DNA of 55,400 nucleotides from an uncultured Acidimicrobiales bacterium (GTDB lineage Bacteria; Actinomycetota; Acidimicrobiia; Acidimicrobiales; SHLQ01), in NCBI GenBank assembly GCA_938038785.1, contig CALHTB010000070.1:1-55400 (forward strand), given 5' to 3'. A program made the translations under genes and the position numbers. Position 1 is the first letter of the stretch, and each line of letters starts with the position of its first letter. Shown one piece after another: positions 1 to 8,127 of the stretch. The notes under the pieces are model-generated. The model was not told the DNA's origin, did no database searches, and worked only from the letters and a program-made list of their open reading frames with translations.

Positions 1-482
1 TTGCAACCCACGCGGACACCATGTCGCCCGCCGAACTGCTGCGGGAGATGATTCGCGTCGGCGGTGGCAACAACATACGCAGCGTCGCGAACTCGACGAG
101 CTGGCAACTCGTTACCGCGCTTCGATCGATCTTGCACAGCACATCGGGGGGTGAACGCGACGAAGACCTTGCCGCATGGATGGACGAAACCGAAGCAGAA
201 CTACGCGTCGACACAATCGAGAACGTCTACAAACCAATGGCCGAGTTGGCCGGATTGACCCCGCGCCCCGAGTACGGCGAGTTGGCCTACCAATACGGCG
301 AGATCAGCGCTGCAGCGTTAAGCGAGGGACTGGCGACGCGATACTCGTTGAGCGCGAGCGAGCATCTCGAAGGTCTCACACATCCGAAGGACCCCGGGAA
401 AGAATGGTCGCTCTATTCGCTGATGTTCGAACGGATCGTGCACACCTACTTCCTGCCACCTGGCGGTGGAGAATGGGAATAG
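1..482 (+). CDS. C-terminal part of an unidentified protein, possibly a TetR-type regulator
   Basis: The frame is open from the left edge, so the true start is outside the window; about 159 residues are visible, including a Met codon at 21. The visible part is a mostly helical, soluble-looking sequence without membrane segments or cysteine motifs. Its pattern (helices, then a segment reading ALSEGLATRYSL, then a C-terminal helix with LYSLMFERIVHTYF) resembles the ligand-binding half of TetR regulators, but the DNA-binding half would lie outside the window, so this is only a guess. The last 10 bases overlap the start of the 2-oxoglutarate oxygenase gene, so the two are probably co-transcribed and translationally coupled. 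Confidence 0.6.
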   Translation, partial: ATHADTMSPAELLREMIRVGGGNNIRSVANSTSWQLVTALRSILHSTSGGERDEDLAAWMDETEAELRVDTIENVYKPMAELAGLTPRPEYGELAYQYGEISAAALSEGLATRYSLSASEHLEGLTHPKDPGKEWSLYSLMFERIVHTYFLPPGGGEWE

Positions 483-1480
483 ACGCGATCCCAACGATCG
501 ATATCGGTCCGCTGCTGGCAGCCGACGACCTGGCGACAGGCCCCGCTGAACGCTCGATCGGGGAGCAGTTGGTCTCGGCGGCCGAAGAGACAGGCTTCTT
601 CGCACTGACCGGGCACGGCATTGACGGTGAACTGCTTGACCAAATGCGCACGATGACCATCGACCTGTTTGACGTCGACGATGAAGCCAAAGAACGGCAA
701 ACGATCACCCGCGACAACTATCGAGGCTTCATCCCTCTCGGCTTCTTCACCCCTAACCGCGACGACCTCGAGGCACCCGCGCCCGACCGATACGAAGGGT
801 TCAAGTTGCACTGGGAGGTCGGCTCCGACCACTCGATCTGCGCGGAATCTGCGATCTACGGACCGAACCGGTGGGCGGACCAGCCGGAGAACATGGCCGA
901 TGTGGTTCTCGAGTACTGGTCTGCGTGCGACAAACTCGCCGCAGCTTTGCTCGGTGTGTTTGAGATGTCGCTGGGAGTTCCCGCTGGTGATCTTGCTCGG
1001 CGCTTCGAGCATCCGGTCACCAACATGACGTTGCTGCATTACCCGCCGTCGACACCTGATGAAGACGTGCATGGCATCCATCCGCACAAGGACACCAACG
1101 TCTTCACGATCCTCTATCCCGATCCGGTTGGTGGCCTCTTTGTCCGCACTCGAACGGGTGAGTGGATCGAAGCCGAGCCTGCCCCCGACGCGTTGCTCGT
1201 CAACACTGGCGACATGATGGAGGTCTGGTCGGGCGGACGGTTCGTGTCCACGCCACACAAGGTGGTTAACACGACTGGCCAACAGCGCTATGCGTTTCCA
1301 TGGTTTCTCGTGCCGAGCCACGACGAGGTGATCGAGCCATTGGTCGAACTGCAACCAGGGTTTGTCCGAACGGCGCCACTTGAGGTTGGCCCATGGTCAC
1401 TCGAGGTGTGGCGAACAAACTGGGCCGACGCCGAACCCGTCGACGACACCAGCCATCTCGGAACCCTCGACCAGCCGTAG
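473..1480 (+). CDS. 2-oxoglutarate/Fe(II)-dependent oxygenase (isopenicillin N synthase-like)
   Basis: A 335-residue member of the 2OG-Fe(II) oxygenase superfamily, with the DIOX_N region first (about residues 5-110) and the double-stranded beta-helix after it (about 170-300). The iron ligands are visible as His205 and Asp207 in HPHKD and the distal His262 in TPHKVV. Arg272 in QQRYAFPWF is the expected 2-oxoglutarate-binding Arg. Enzymes of this family use 2-oxoglutarate and O2 to hydroxylate, desaturate or cyclise small molecules; the substrate cannot be read from sequence. The frame is open far upstream, but the ATG at 473 is chosen because it places a normal DIOX_N start (PTIDIGPLL) at the N terminus and overlaps the upstream stop by 10 bases. 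Confidence 0.9.
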   Translation: MGIDAIPTIDIGPLLAADDLATGPAERSIGEQLVSAAEETGFFALTGHGIDGELLDQMRTMTIDLFDVDDEAKERQTITRDNYRGFIPLGFFTPNRDDLEAPAPDRYEGFKLHWEVGSDHSICAESAIYGPNRWADQPENMADVVLEYWSACDKLAAALLGVFEMSLGVPAGDLARRFEHPVTNMTLLHYPPSTPDEDVHGIHPHKDTNVFTILYPDPVGGLFVRTRTGEWIEAEPAPDALLVNTGDMMEVWSGGRFVSTPHKVVNTTGQQRYAFPWFLVPSHDEVIEPLVELQPGFVRTAPLEVGPWSLEVWRTNWADAEPVDDTSHLGTLDQP

Positions 1481-1483
1481 CCC

Positions 1484-2386
1484 CTAGCTGAAACGCTGCT
1501 CGAGTTCGGTGACTTCTGGTAGGCCGATCGTGTCGGTGAACTCGCTGAAGCTAGGCATAGTCTTCACCGCGTTTACCGGGGTGCCGTCGACCTTGATCTG
1601 GGCGAGGGCTTCTTGCATGGCCTTTGTCGCTGCCAGCAAGGTGGATATCGGCATGATGACCAGCTTGAACCCGAGTTCGGTGATGCGGTCGATGGTCACC
1701 GGCGGCGTCTTGCCACCCTCGGCCCAGTTGAACACAAGCGGAATGTCAGCGAGCTCTGACGCAACGTGTTTAAGCTCGTCGTCGTTCTGTAGTGCCTCGA
1801 CGAACAACACATCGGCGCCCGCGTCGTGGGCGGCTCGGGCCCTATCGAGTGCTTCGGCCACGTCATGGGGAGCGCGGGCATCGGTTCGGGCGATGATCGT
1901 GAAGTTCTCGTCTTGTCGTGCCGCGACGGCTGCGCTGATCTTGCCGACGAACTCGTCGCGTGAGACGACGACCTTGCCTTCCATATGGCCGCATTTCTTG
2001 GGAAGCACCTGGTCTTCGATGTGGATGCCTGCGACTCCAGCTTGTTCGTACGACTGCACCGTGCGGATGACGTTGATCTGGTTGCCGTAGCCCGTGTCTG
2101 CATCGGCGATGACAGGGAGGTCGGTGGCTGCGGTGATGCGGCGCGCGTTGTCGACCATTTCAGTGAGGCCAAGCAGGCCAACATCGGGTCGGCCGAGCAG
2201 CGAGGCTGACGAGCCGAAGCCAGTCATGTAGGCCACGTCGAAGCCAGCCTGTTCGATGAGGCGGGCGCCAAGGGCGTCGTAGCAACCAGGCAACAGCACC
2301 GGCCCGGGCCGGGTGAGCAAATGTCGGAATGCATCGGGCCCGTTGGGGCGAGGTCGGAGGAGGTCGGCCATGCCGCAGTCTGTCAC
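1484..2386 (-). CDS. Isocitrate lyase / PEP mutase family C-C lyase
   Basis: A 300-residue TIM-barrel protein of the ICL/PEPM family, which includes methylisocitrate lyase, oxaloacetate decarboxylase and 2,3-dimethylmalate lyase. The catalytic signature KKCGH is at residues 130-134 with the nucleophile-like Cys132. The metal-binding acidic set DADTGYG is at 95-101 and HIEDQ at 122-126. These residues indicate a Mg-dependent lyase acting on a 2-hydroxy or 2-keto dicarboxylate; the exact substrate is not readable. An internal Met at residue 6 (position 2371) is an equally plausible start. The gene converges on the oxygenase with a 3-base gap and is divergent from the next hydrolase with 38 bases between starts, so that short gap must hold both promoters. 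Confidence 0.9.
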   Translation of the reverse strand: MTDCGMADLLRPRPNGPDAFRHLLTRPGPVLLPGCYDALGARLIEQAGFDVAYMTGFGSSASLLGRPDVGLLGLTEMVDNARRITAATDLPVIADADTGYGNQINVIRTVQSYEQAGVAGIHIEDQVLPKKCGHMEGKVVVSRDEFVGKISAAVAARQDENFTIIARTDARAPHDVAEALDRARAAHDAGADVLFVEALQNDDELKHVASELADIPLVFNWAEGGKTPPVTIDRITELGFKLVIMPISTLLAATKAMQEALAQIKVDGTPVNAVKTMPSFSEFTDTIGLPEVTELEQRFS

Positions 2387-2424
2387 GGAGGCACGCTGTC
2401 GGCCTAGTGGCCTAAGTTGGCCGC

Positions 2425-3048
2425 ATGGATGACGCCACCGCCGAGAGCTATGCGGTCGCCGGCTACGGGCGCAGCTCTACTCCTGGCGAACGGGTCGCGC
2501 TCGTGGTCGTCGACATGTGCGTGGCGTACTTCGACGACGACTCGCCTCTGAACCTCGACCAGCCCGCAATCATCGAAGCGGTCAAGGAAACGGTGGAGTT
2601 TGCCCGGACTGCCGGGGTGCCGGTCATCTGGACCCGCGTCGAATTTCCACCGGGCGGTGGAGGCAACGCGTGGTACGAGAAAGCCCCTGTCTTGGCCAGC
2701 TTTGACGTGGGAAATCGTTTGGCCGGTTGGGTGCCTGGAGTTGAGCCAGTGGTCGATGAAGTGGTCGTCACGAAACAACACGCCTCGGGGTTTTTCGGCA
2801 CCGACCTTGCGCAGCATCTTCGCGCAAAGAGGATCGACACCGTGCTCATCTGCGGCGTGTCAACCAGTGGTTGTGTGCGAGCAACCGCAACCGACGCATC
2901 TGCGTACGGATTCATCCCGTTTGTCGTGCGCGACGCGGTTGGCGATCGCACGCCCGCGGTGCACAAAGCGAATCTCTTCGACCTGCACGCGAAGTATGCC
3001 GACGTGATCACCCTTGCAGAAGCCGTCGAACTACTAACCCGCAACTGA
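2425..3048 (+). CDS. Isochorismatase-family cysteine hydrolase, N-carbamoylsarcosine amidase-like
   Basis: A 207-residue alpha/beta hydrolase of the isochorismatase superfamily. The catalytic triad is visible as Asp30 (VVVDM), Lys117 (VTKQHASGFFGT) and Cys150 (GVSTSGCVRAT). The STSGCVRAT form around the nucleophile is typical of N-carbamoylsarcosine amidase and maleamate amidase types, not of RutB or isochorismatase proper. The likely reaction is hydrolysis of a carbamoyl or amide group in nitrogen-compound breakdown. The neighbouring RutA monooxygenase and the sarcosine/dimethylglycine dehydrogenase-like genes near 22-27 kb make a creatinine/sarcosine or pyrimidine route attractive, but that is inference. 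The stop codon lies inside an inverted repeat. Confidence 0.9.
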   Translation: MDDATAESYAVAGYGRSSTPGERVALVVVDMCVAYFDDDSPLNLDQPAIIEAVKETVEFARTAGVPVIWTRVEFPPGGGGNAWYEKAPVLASFDVGNRLAGWVPGVEPVVDEVVVTKQHASGFFGTDLAQHLRAKRIDTVLICGVSTSGCVRATATDASAYGFIPFVVRDAVGDRTPAVHKANLFDLHAKYADVITLAEAVELLTRN

Positions 3049-3074
3049 TATCCGGGGTCAGACCTAGATATCAG
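3045..3074. repeat. Inverted repeat with GGGGTCAGACC core
   Basis: The arms CTGATATC (3045-3052) and GATATCAG (3067-3074) are perfect complements and enclose a loop containing GGGGTCAGACC. The left arm includes the stop codon of the hydrolase gene. The same core occurs twice at 14273-14283 and 14314-14324, the latter also inside an inverted repeat. It may work as a terminator but lacks a T tract, so a dispersed palindromic repeat is as likely. Confidence 0.6.
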
Positions 3075-3200
3075 CTACTCGACGCCGTTCTGACGTGCCC
3101 CTGAAGTAGTGCTCTGCGTTTTCGCTCGACGCGCGAAACAACGCGCGTGCTAGACCATCCCCACTGGCAAAGCACGAACAACAACGAAAGAGGCTCATTC

Positions 3201-4286
3201 ATGGATCTAGGTATCTTCATTCCCATCGGCAACAACGGCTGGATGATGTCGAAGAACTCACCGCAGTACATGCCGAGCTTCGACCTGAACCGTGAGACCG
3301 CCGAGCGAGCCGAAGAGGCTGGCTTCGAGTTCCTACTCAGCATGGTGAAGCTCCGTGGTTTTGGTGGCGACACCGAGTTCTGGGACCACAACCTCGAATC
3401 GTTCACGCTGATGGCTGGTCTTGCCGCGGCGACCGAGAAGATCAACCTGTTTGCCTCGGTCGCATTGCCCACCATGGAACCGGCAATGGTGGCCCGCATG
3501 GCCTCGACCATCGACGACATCTCGGGTGGCCGTTTCGGTATCAACATTGTGTCGGGTTGGAACCAGATCGAGTACAGCCAGATGGGCGTGTGGCCTGGAG
3601 ACTGGTACCTCGAGAAGCGATACGACTACGCCACCGAGTACGTCAAGATCATGCAAGACCTCTGGTCGACCGGCGTGTCCGACCACAAAGGTGAGTACTT
3701 CCAGATGGACGACTGTCGCTTGTCGCCACCGCCGAAGGCCGGCAAGGTGCCTTTGGTGTGTGCGGGCCAGAGTGATCGGGGTATGGAATTCTGTGCCACG
3801 CACGGAGATTTCCAGTTCATCATCGGGACTGAAGACCTCGACGTGGTTCGCAACGACGCCTCACGGCTTGTCGCAGCCGCCGAGAAGACCGGCCGAGACG
3901 TGGGTGTCTATGTGCTCTTTCAAATCACCATGGGCGACACCGACGAAGAAGCCGAAGCCAAGTGGCAGCACTACAAGGATGGCGCCGACCTCGAGGCCAT
4001 CAAGTTCCTTATCGGCGCCGCCGAGATGGATACTGCGGGTGCTACCGCTGAGAAGATCGCCGATATGCAGCAAGCGTTCAACCTCAACATCGGCGCCATT
4101 GTGGGTAGCCATGCGACGATTGCCGCTCGACTCGATGAGGTCTCGGAGATTCCCGGCGTCAAAGGCGTCATGTGCGTCTTTGACGACTACCCCGTGGCCA
4201 CGAAGGAGTTCGGCGAGAAGATCATGCCGCTCATGGCATCACGTACGGTCGATCTCACCGCAGATGCGAATGCCGGGGTGAACTAG
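3201..4286 (+). CDS. rutA: Pyrimidine monooxygenase RutA
   Basis: A 361-residue LLM-class flavin-dependent monooxygenase that matches RutA as I remember it from E. coli, nearly block for block. The matching stretches include the N terminus (GIFIPIGNNGW...PQYMP), LSMVKLRGFGG followed by EFWDHNLESFTLMAGLAA, SGGRFGIN, WPGDWY, VCAGQSDRGMEF and TGRDVGVYVLF. RutA opens the uracil ring between N3 and C4 using O2 and reduced FMN, giving ureidoacrylate. The ATG at 3201 is chosen because a GAAAGAGG ribosome site lies 8-15 bases upstream and the protein then has the family N terminus; in-frame codons up to 3147 are rejected. No rutB-F genes or flavin reductase RutF were found nearby, so the pathway is incomplete here. 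The last 4 bases overlap the convergent MarR gene. Confidence 0.93.
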   Translation: MDLGIFIPIGNNGWMMSKNSPQYMPSFDLNRETAERAEEAGFEFLLSMVKLRGFGGDTEFWDHNLESFTLMAGLAAATEKINLFASVALPTMEPAMVARMASTIDDISGGRFGINIVSGWNQIEYSQMGVWPGDWYLEKRYDYATEYVKIMQDLWSTGVSDHKGEYFQMDDCRLSPPPKAGKVPLVCAGQSDRGMEFCATHGDFQFIIGTEDLDVVRNDASRLVAAAEKTGRDVGVYVLFQITMGDTDEEAEAKWQHYKDGADLEAIKFLIGAAEMDTAGATAEKIADMQQAFNLNIGAIVGSHATIAARLDEVSEIPGVKGVMCVFDDYPVATKEFGEKIMPLMASRTVDLTADANAGVN

Positions 4287-4771
4287 ATCCCTCTCCTGGC
4301 AGGGTTGAGGTATTCGGGGTGGTCCGACAGGCCCGCTGCGACCGGCGCTAGCGATGTCGCCAGCGCCTTCGTTTGTGCTGGGTTGAGGTGGTCGAAGATC
4401 AGCCGTCGGACCGTGGCGAGGTGATGTGGTGCAACTTCGGCAAGTCGCTTTTGTCCTGCGGTCGTGAGCGTGGCCAGCTTTGCCCGGCCGTCGGTCGGGT
4501 CGGGTGAGATCTCAATGTCTCCGTTGTCGACGAGGCAACGCATCCGATGGGTGAGGCGGCTCTGCGAGAGGTTCGCCCTATCGGCAAGCTCGGAGAGCCG
4601 CATGGTGAAGTTGGGTGCCGCCGAAAGAGCAACGAGTATGTGGTAATGGACCTCGAGTAAGCCGTGGTCTTGTAGGTCTCGCGAGATCTCGGGAAACGCG
4701 CGATTCACTACGGCGAGCAAGCCAAGCCATGCGTCCTTCTCGGTGTTGTTGAGCCAGTTGATGTCAGACAC
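4283..4771 (-). CDS. MarR-family transcriptional regulator
   Basis: A 162-residue winged-helix regulator. The N-terminal dimerisation helix is followed by the DNA-binding region MRLSELADRANLSQSRLTHR (about residues 57-76), then the wing with DPTDGRAKLATLT, which is typical of MarR. The DG-R pair of the wing is intact. The gene is divergent from the YceI gene, and the space between them holds palindromic sites, so it probably represses itself and YceI until a small ligand binds. The ligand is unknown. Confidence 0.92.
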   Translation of the reverse strand: MSDINWLNNTEKDAWLGLLAVVNRAFPEISRDLQDHGLLEVHYHILVALSAAPNFTMRLSELADRANLSQSRLTHRMRCLVDNGDIEISPDPTDGRAKLATLTTAGQKRLAEVAPHHLATVRRLIFDHLNPAQTKALATSLAPVAAGLSDHPEYLNPARRGI

Positions 4772-4788
4772 GTCACATAGCTTACTAG

Positions 4789-4845
4789 TTGACGCGTCAA
4801 GTATCTAGTTGTAGGTTGACTCCAACCAATACTTGACGAGTCAAG
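4789..4845. promoter_or_regulatory. Palindromic MarR operators between marR-like gene and yceI-like gene
   Basis: TTGACGCGTCAA (4789-4800) is a perfect 12-base palindrome. A second site, CTTGACGAGTCAAG (4832-4845), has the same arms with one central mismatch. Between them an inverted repeat GGTTG-actc-CAACC lies at 4814-4827. The first palindrome supplies a TTGACG box 17 bases upstream of TAGGTT (4812-4817), a possible promoter for the YceI gene, so a bound regulator would cover the -35 region. Assignment to the adjacent MarR protein is inferred from position. Confidence 0.65.
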
Positions 4846-4887
4846 CAATGACCGTTGAGCAGAAACTCACTAGGCAGGAAACTTCAC

Positions 4888-5397
4888 ATGACTTCATTCC
4901 CAGACGGCACCTGGACACTCGACCCATCAAACACGCGCCTCGAGGTGTCGGTGAAGAACTTCGGGTTCCGAACTGTCGTCGGCACGCTCGCGGTGACCTC
5001 GGGATCCATCGAGATCTCCGAAGGTGACGTCATTGGCGTCACCGTTTCGGCTGACGCATCGAGCTACACCACCGGAAACGCAAAGCGGGACGAGCACGTT
5101 CACTCAGCCGATTTTCTTGACGCCGAAAACCACCCGGTCATCGGTTTCACGGCGAAGTCGGCTCGCTCTGCGGGCGCGGGCTACCAGCTCGATGGAACGG
5201 TCCAGATCAAGGGAAACGAATCGCCGCTGACACTCAGTGTCAGCGGACTCGGGGTCACCGACGACAAGGCATCGTTCTCTGCCACAGGAACCGCTGACCG
5301 AAACGAGCTCGGGGTCGACAAGATGCCCGCCCTGATGATCGGCAACGAACTCACGCTCGCCATATCCGCAACCGCCCGACCCTCACCCAACATGTAG
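4888..5397 (+). CDS. YceI-family lipid-binding protein
   Basis: A 169-residue protein of the YceI family, an eight-stranded beta-barrel that binds isoprenoid or other amphiphilic lipids. The family pattern is visible as DGTWTLDPSNTRLEVSVKNFGF at the start, then SADASSYTTGNAKRDEHVHSADF and a C-terminal TADRNELG segment. There is no signal peptide, so this is a cytoplasmic form. The ATG at 4888 is chosen because a GCAGGAA ribosome site precedes it at proper spacing; the upstream TTG at 4855 would add residues absent from the family. It is divergent from and probably controlled by the MarR gene. Its cellular role is not known. Confidence 0.9.
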   Translation: MTSFPDGTWTLDPSNTRLEVSVKNFGFRTVVGTLAVTSGSIEISEGDVIGVTVSADASSYTTGNAKRDEHVHSADFLDAENHPVIGFTAKSARSAGAGYQLDGTVQIKGNESPLTLSVSGLGVTDDKASFSATGTADRNELGVDKMPALMIGNELTLAISATARPSPNM

Positions 5398-5406
5398 CGT
5401 TTCCGT

Positions 5407-6180
5407 ATGGAATCGTTCGACCTCACCTCTTCTCGGGCAACCGCTCGCATCGACCTGCTCGCGGGACGGCTTGGCTCGCTCGTAGTCGATGGCATGGAGC
5501 TACTTGTCACCGAGGGAATCAAGCCCACCCGGTGGGGTTCGTTTCCGATGGTGCCGTGGTGTGGCCGACTGAGCCGCGGGCTACTCACGTTCGACGGAGT
5601 CGAGCATCAGTTTCCGCCAACGTCCGGCGTGCATGCGAACCACGGAACCGCAATGCACCAGACCTGGACGCAGACCAGCAGCAACGAGATCGAGACCGAC
5701 TTGGGCCAGCATTGGACCTTTGGTGGCCGCGTCACTCAGCGCTTTGACGTCACCGATGAGTCGTTCACCGTCAACATGACAGTCACGGCGGGCGATGTTC
5801 CGATGCCAGCTCAGATGGGTTGGCACCCGTGGTATCGGCGCGAGCTCGACCGGGGCACGCCGCTCGTCCTCGAGTTTGCAGCCGACCAGATCTACGACAC
5901 CGACGACGAGCAGATTCCGACGGGCGAGCTGGTTCCTGTGCCGGACGGCCCGTGGGACGAGACCTTCATTGGGGTCACCCAGACTCCGGTCCTTCGGTGG
6001 GGCGACGCCATGACCTTGTCGCTGACGTCAAACTTTTACCACTGGGTCGTGTTCACCGAACCCGAACATGCCATGGCCATCGAGCCCCAGTCCGGCGCGC
6101 CGAACGACATCAACCGTGCGCCGCAGGTGCTGCAACCCGGCGAGTCCCTGTCTGGGTGGATGATGCTGTCCTGGGGCTAA
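5407..6180 (+). CDS. Aldose 1-epimerase (mutarotase)-like protein
   Basis: A 257-residue galactose-mutarotase-like beta-sandwich. The residues expected for anomer interconversion are present: His76 and His79 in GVHANHG, His140 in MGWHPWYRR, and the acidic base Glu226 in IEPQSGAPND. Such enzymes interconvert alpha and beta anomers of hexoses or phosphorylated sugars. The gene starts 10 bases after the YceI stop and the nitroreductase gene starts 10 bases after its own stop, so the three probably form one transcript. Confidence 0.88.
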   Translation: MESFDLTSSRATARIDLLAGRLGSLVVDGMELLVTEGIKPTRWGSFPMVPWCGRLSRGLLTFDGVEHQFPPTSGVHANHGTAMHQTWTQTSSNEIETDLGQHWTFGGRVTQRFDVTDESFTVNMTVTAGDVPMPAQMGWHPWYRRELDRGTPLVLEFAADQIYDTDDEQIPTGELVPVPDGPWDETFIGVTQTPVLRWGDAMTLSLTSNFYHWVVFTEPEHAMAIEPQSGAPNDINRAPQVLQPGESLSGWMMLSWG

Positions 6181-6189
6181 GTTCGTGCA

Positions 6190-6858
6190 ATGTCGATGAG
6201 TGCAACCGAAGCCGTCACCAGCCGCCGCTCGATTCGGGCCTTCACTACTCAGGAGGTTCCCGACGACACGCTTCGAACGATTCTTACCGATGCCGCCCGC
6301 GCGGCCTCGGGCACCAACATTCAGCCGTGGCATCTTACGGTGCTCCAAGGTCAGGCCAAGGACGACCTGGTCGATGCCGTGCAGGCGGCATTCGATTCGG
6401 GTGAGTCCGAGAAGGACGAGAAGTACTACCCGAGTGAGTTTGTCGAGCCGTACAAAGCGCGCCGCCGCAAGATCGGGTGGGACATGTATGGCCTGATCGG
6501 CATCGAGAAGGGTGACTACGACAAGATGGCCGCCCAAGCCCGGAAGAACTACGAGTTCTTCGGCGCACCCGTCGGCATTATCTTCAGCATGCACGAAACC
6601 ATGAGCTACGGAGGCTGGATGGACCTCGGCCTCTATATGGCCAACGTCATGACGCTGGCACGAGAACACGGCCTGCACACGTGCCCGCAAGCGGCATGGC
6701 GAGAATACGAGTCGGTCATTCACACCCACCTCGCCCTGCCCGCAGACCAGCGAGTCATCGTCGGGATGGCGCTCGGCTACGAAGACGTCGCCGCCACAAT
6801 CAACGAGCTCCGCACCGAACGCGCTGGGCTTGGCGAGTTCATCGATTTTCGCAGCTAG
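6190..6858 (+). CDS. Nitroreductase-family FMN oxidoreductase
   Basis: A 222-residue protein of the nitroreductase superfamily. The N-terminal FMN-phosphate motif is SRRSIRAF (about residues 11-18), followed by AARAASGTNIQPW, and the C-terminal FMN segment reads VIVGMALGYED. Family members are FMN-dependent homodimers that transfer electrons from NAD(P)H to nitro compounds, quinones or enals. It probably belongs with the upstream epimerase and YceI genes. RutE is also in this superfamily, but nothing here singles it out. Its stop overlaps the convergent lipoprotein gene by 4 bases. Confidence 0.9.
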   Translation: MSMSATEAVTSRRSIRAFTTQEVPDDTLRTILTDAARAASGTNIQPWHLTVLQGQAKDDLVDAVQAAFDSGESEKDEKYYPSEFVEPYKARRRKIGWDMYGLIGIEKGDYDKMAAQARKNYEFFGAPVGIIFSMHETMSYGGWMDLGLYMANVMTLAREHGLHTCPQAAWREYESVIHTHLALPADQRVIVGMALGYEDVAATINELRTERAGLGEFIDFRS

Positions 6859-7967
6859 CCCTCGGAGTTAGCCTCGGCGTTGAGTTGCGCGAGGTAAAAC
6901 TCGTGGAAGCCGGGGCAATAGAGGTTCATAGCTGCTGACGCGACCTCGGCGATGTTGCTTCCATGGGCGTCAAGTTCTCCTTCGCTGAACTGGGCCAAGG
7001 CCAATGCGTTGATGTCTTGATCGGCGGTGTAGGTCCATACCGACGCACAGGCAGAACCAGCGAGCTGGTCGAGGCGAGCATCTTCGGAAGCTCCAACGAA
7101 GGCGGCGGCCTCGGCGGTAGCGAAATCGGTATCGCGCAATTCGGCCGGGCCATCAGCCCATGACCAATAACTCGCTTGGCCAAGACCAGGGCCAACATCC
7201 TGGGTGCCTCGGGGGACAAGCACTGATCCTTCGCCGGCAAGCCCGTTGATGCGATCAGTGATTCGCTGGGTGAGCTGCGGAAGTAGCTCGGGGTCGGTCG
7301 TGGCCGCAATGAACACGATCGAACCTGATCGGCCGACGTCGCCGTACACAAACCGGGTTTCAGCAGTGTTCGAGAACGAACTGTCGACGCTGATCAACTC
7401 GTCGAGGGTGTCGGGAGTGTTGGTCGAGTCGACCTCACGGTGGTACGCCAAGACCTCTTCGCCGGGGGTGTCATCGACATAGGCTTCGTCGCAACGCTCG
7501 AACATCGAGCGCGCGTATTCGAGACTGTCGATTGCTGTGTCGTCGTCTTCGTAGACATAGGTCGAGACCGACACGAGATGGCTTCCCTGAGCTCGGCGTT
7601 CGGATCGACCGAGCGGCGTCCTCGCCACATCGGGCGCCTCGACATCAACGCAAAATGGTTCATCGTCGACAACGTCGTCGAGGGCATAGGACCGTGGGAA
7701 GTGATTCGACGGGATGTTTACCAGCTCGGCGAGCGCGTCAGCATTGTCAGCGGTGTTCTCGGGAAGGACGATCGTTGGAGGAGGCGGCACGGTCGTCGAC
7801 GTCGTCGAAACGAAGTCTTCCTCAGGCTCCTCGACCACCTTGGCGATGGGGCTGGGCGCTGACGATGCGGGAACCGCGGTCGATGTTGCTGACTCGGCGC
7901 CTTCCTCCGGAGTGACGCAAGCGGTGAGGGCGAGTGAGAGCGCGACGAACCACGTGCGGAACCGCAT
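6855..7967 (-). CDS. Secreted lipoprotein of unknown function
   Basis: A 370-residue predicted lipoprotein. The signal peptide starts MRFRTWFVALSLALTAC, with a lipobox LTAC and an acidic, Thr/Pro-rich linker after it (to about residue 65). The rest is an acidic globular domain with four spaced cysteines and no motif that I recognise. The frame stays open upstream to 8768, but the ATG at 7967 is the one that gives a proper lipoprotein signal; a second ATG 12 codons upstream is possible. It is divergent from the selenoprotein candidate with about 160 bases between starts, so the two may be co-regulated. Confidence 0.8.
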   Translation of the reverse strand: MRFRTWFVALSLALTACVTPEEGAESATSTAVPASSAPSPIAKVVEEPEEDFVSTTSTTVPPPPTIVLPENTADNADALAELVNIPSNHFPRSYALDDVVDDEPFCVDVEAPDVARTPLGRSERRAQGSHLVSVSTYVYEDDDTAIDSLEYARSMFERCDEAYVDDTPGEEVLAYHREVDSTNTPDTLDELISVDSSFSNTAETRFVYGDVGRSGSIVFIAATTDPELLPQLTQRITDRINGLAGEGSVLVPRGTQDVGPGLGQASYWSWADGPAELRDTDFATAEAAAFVGASEDARLDQLAGSACASVWTYTADQDINALALAQFSEGELDAHGSNIAEVASAAMNLYCPGFHEFYLAQLNAEANSEG

Positions 7968-8127
7968 GCGTCGTCCAACCGTCTCGTTTCTCAGAATTGC
8001 CATTCGTAATCGATGCCTTACCTGTATCGCCTCGGTGCCTATCGGACAGCGCAACCCGAAGTAAACGAGTAGTAAATTCTTCGATCCGCGCCGAATATTT
8101 GTCGCGTACAGAGGGTTAGATGGTCTT

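Noticed and set aside
2425-3048. RutB identity because of the RutA neighbour
   Set aside because: The nucleophile context STSGCVRAT and overall pattern fit N-carbamoylsarcosine/maleamate amidases; RutB has a TNVCVEST-like context.
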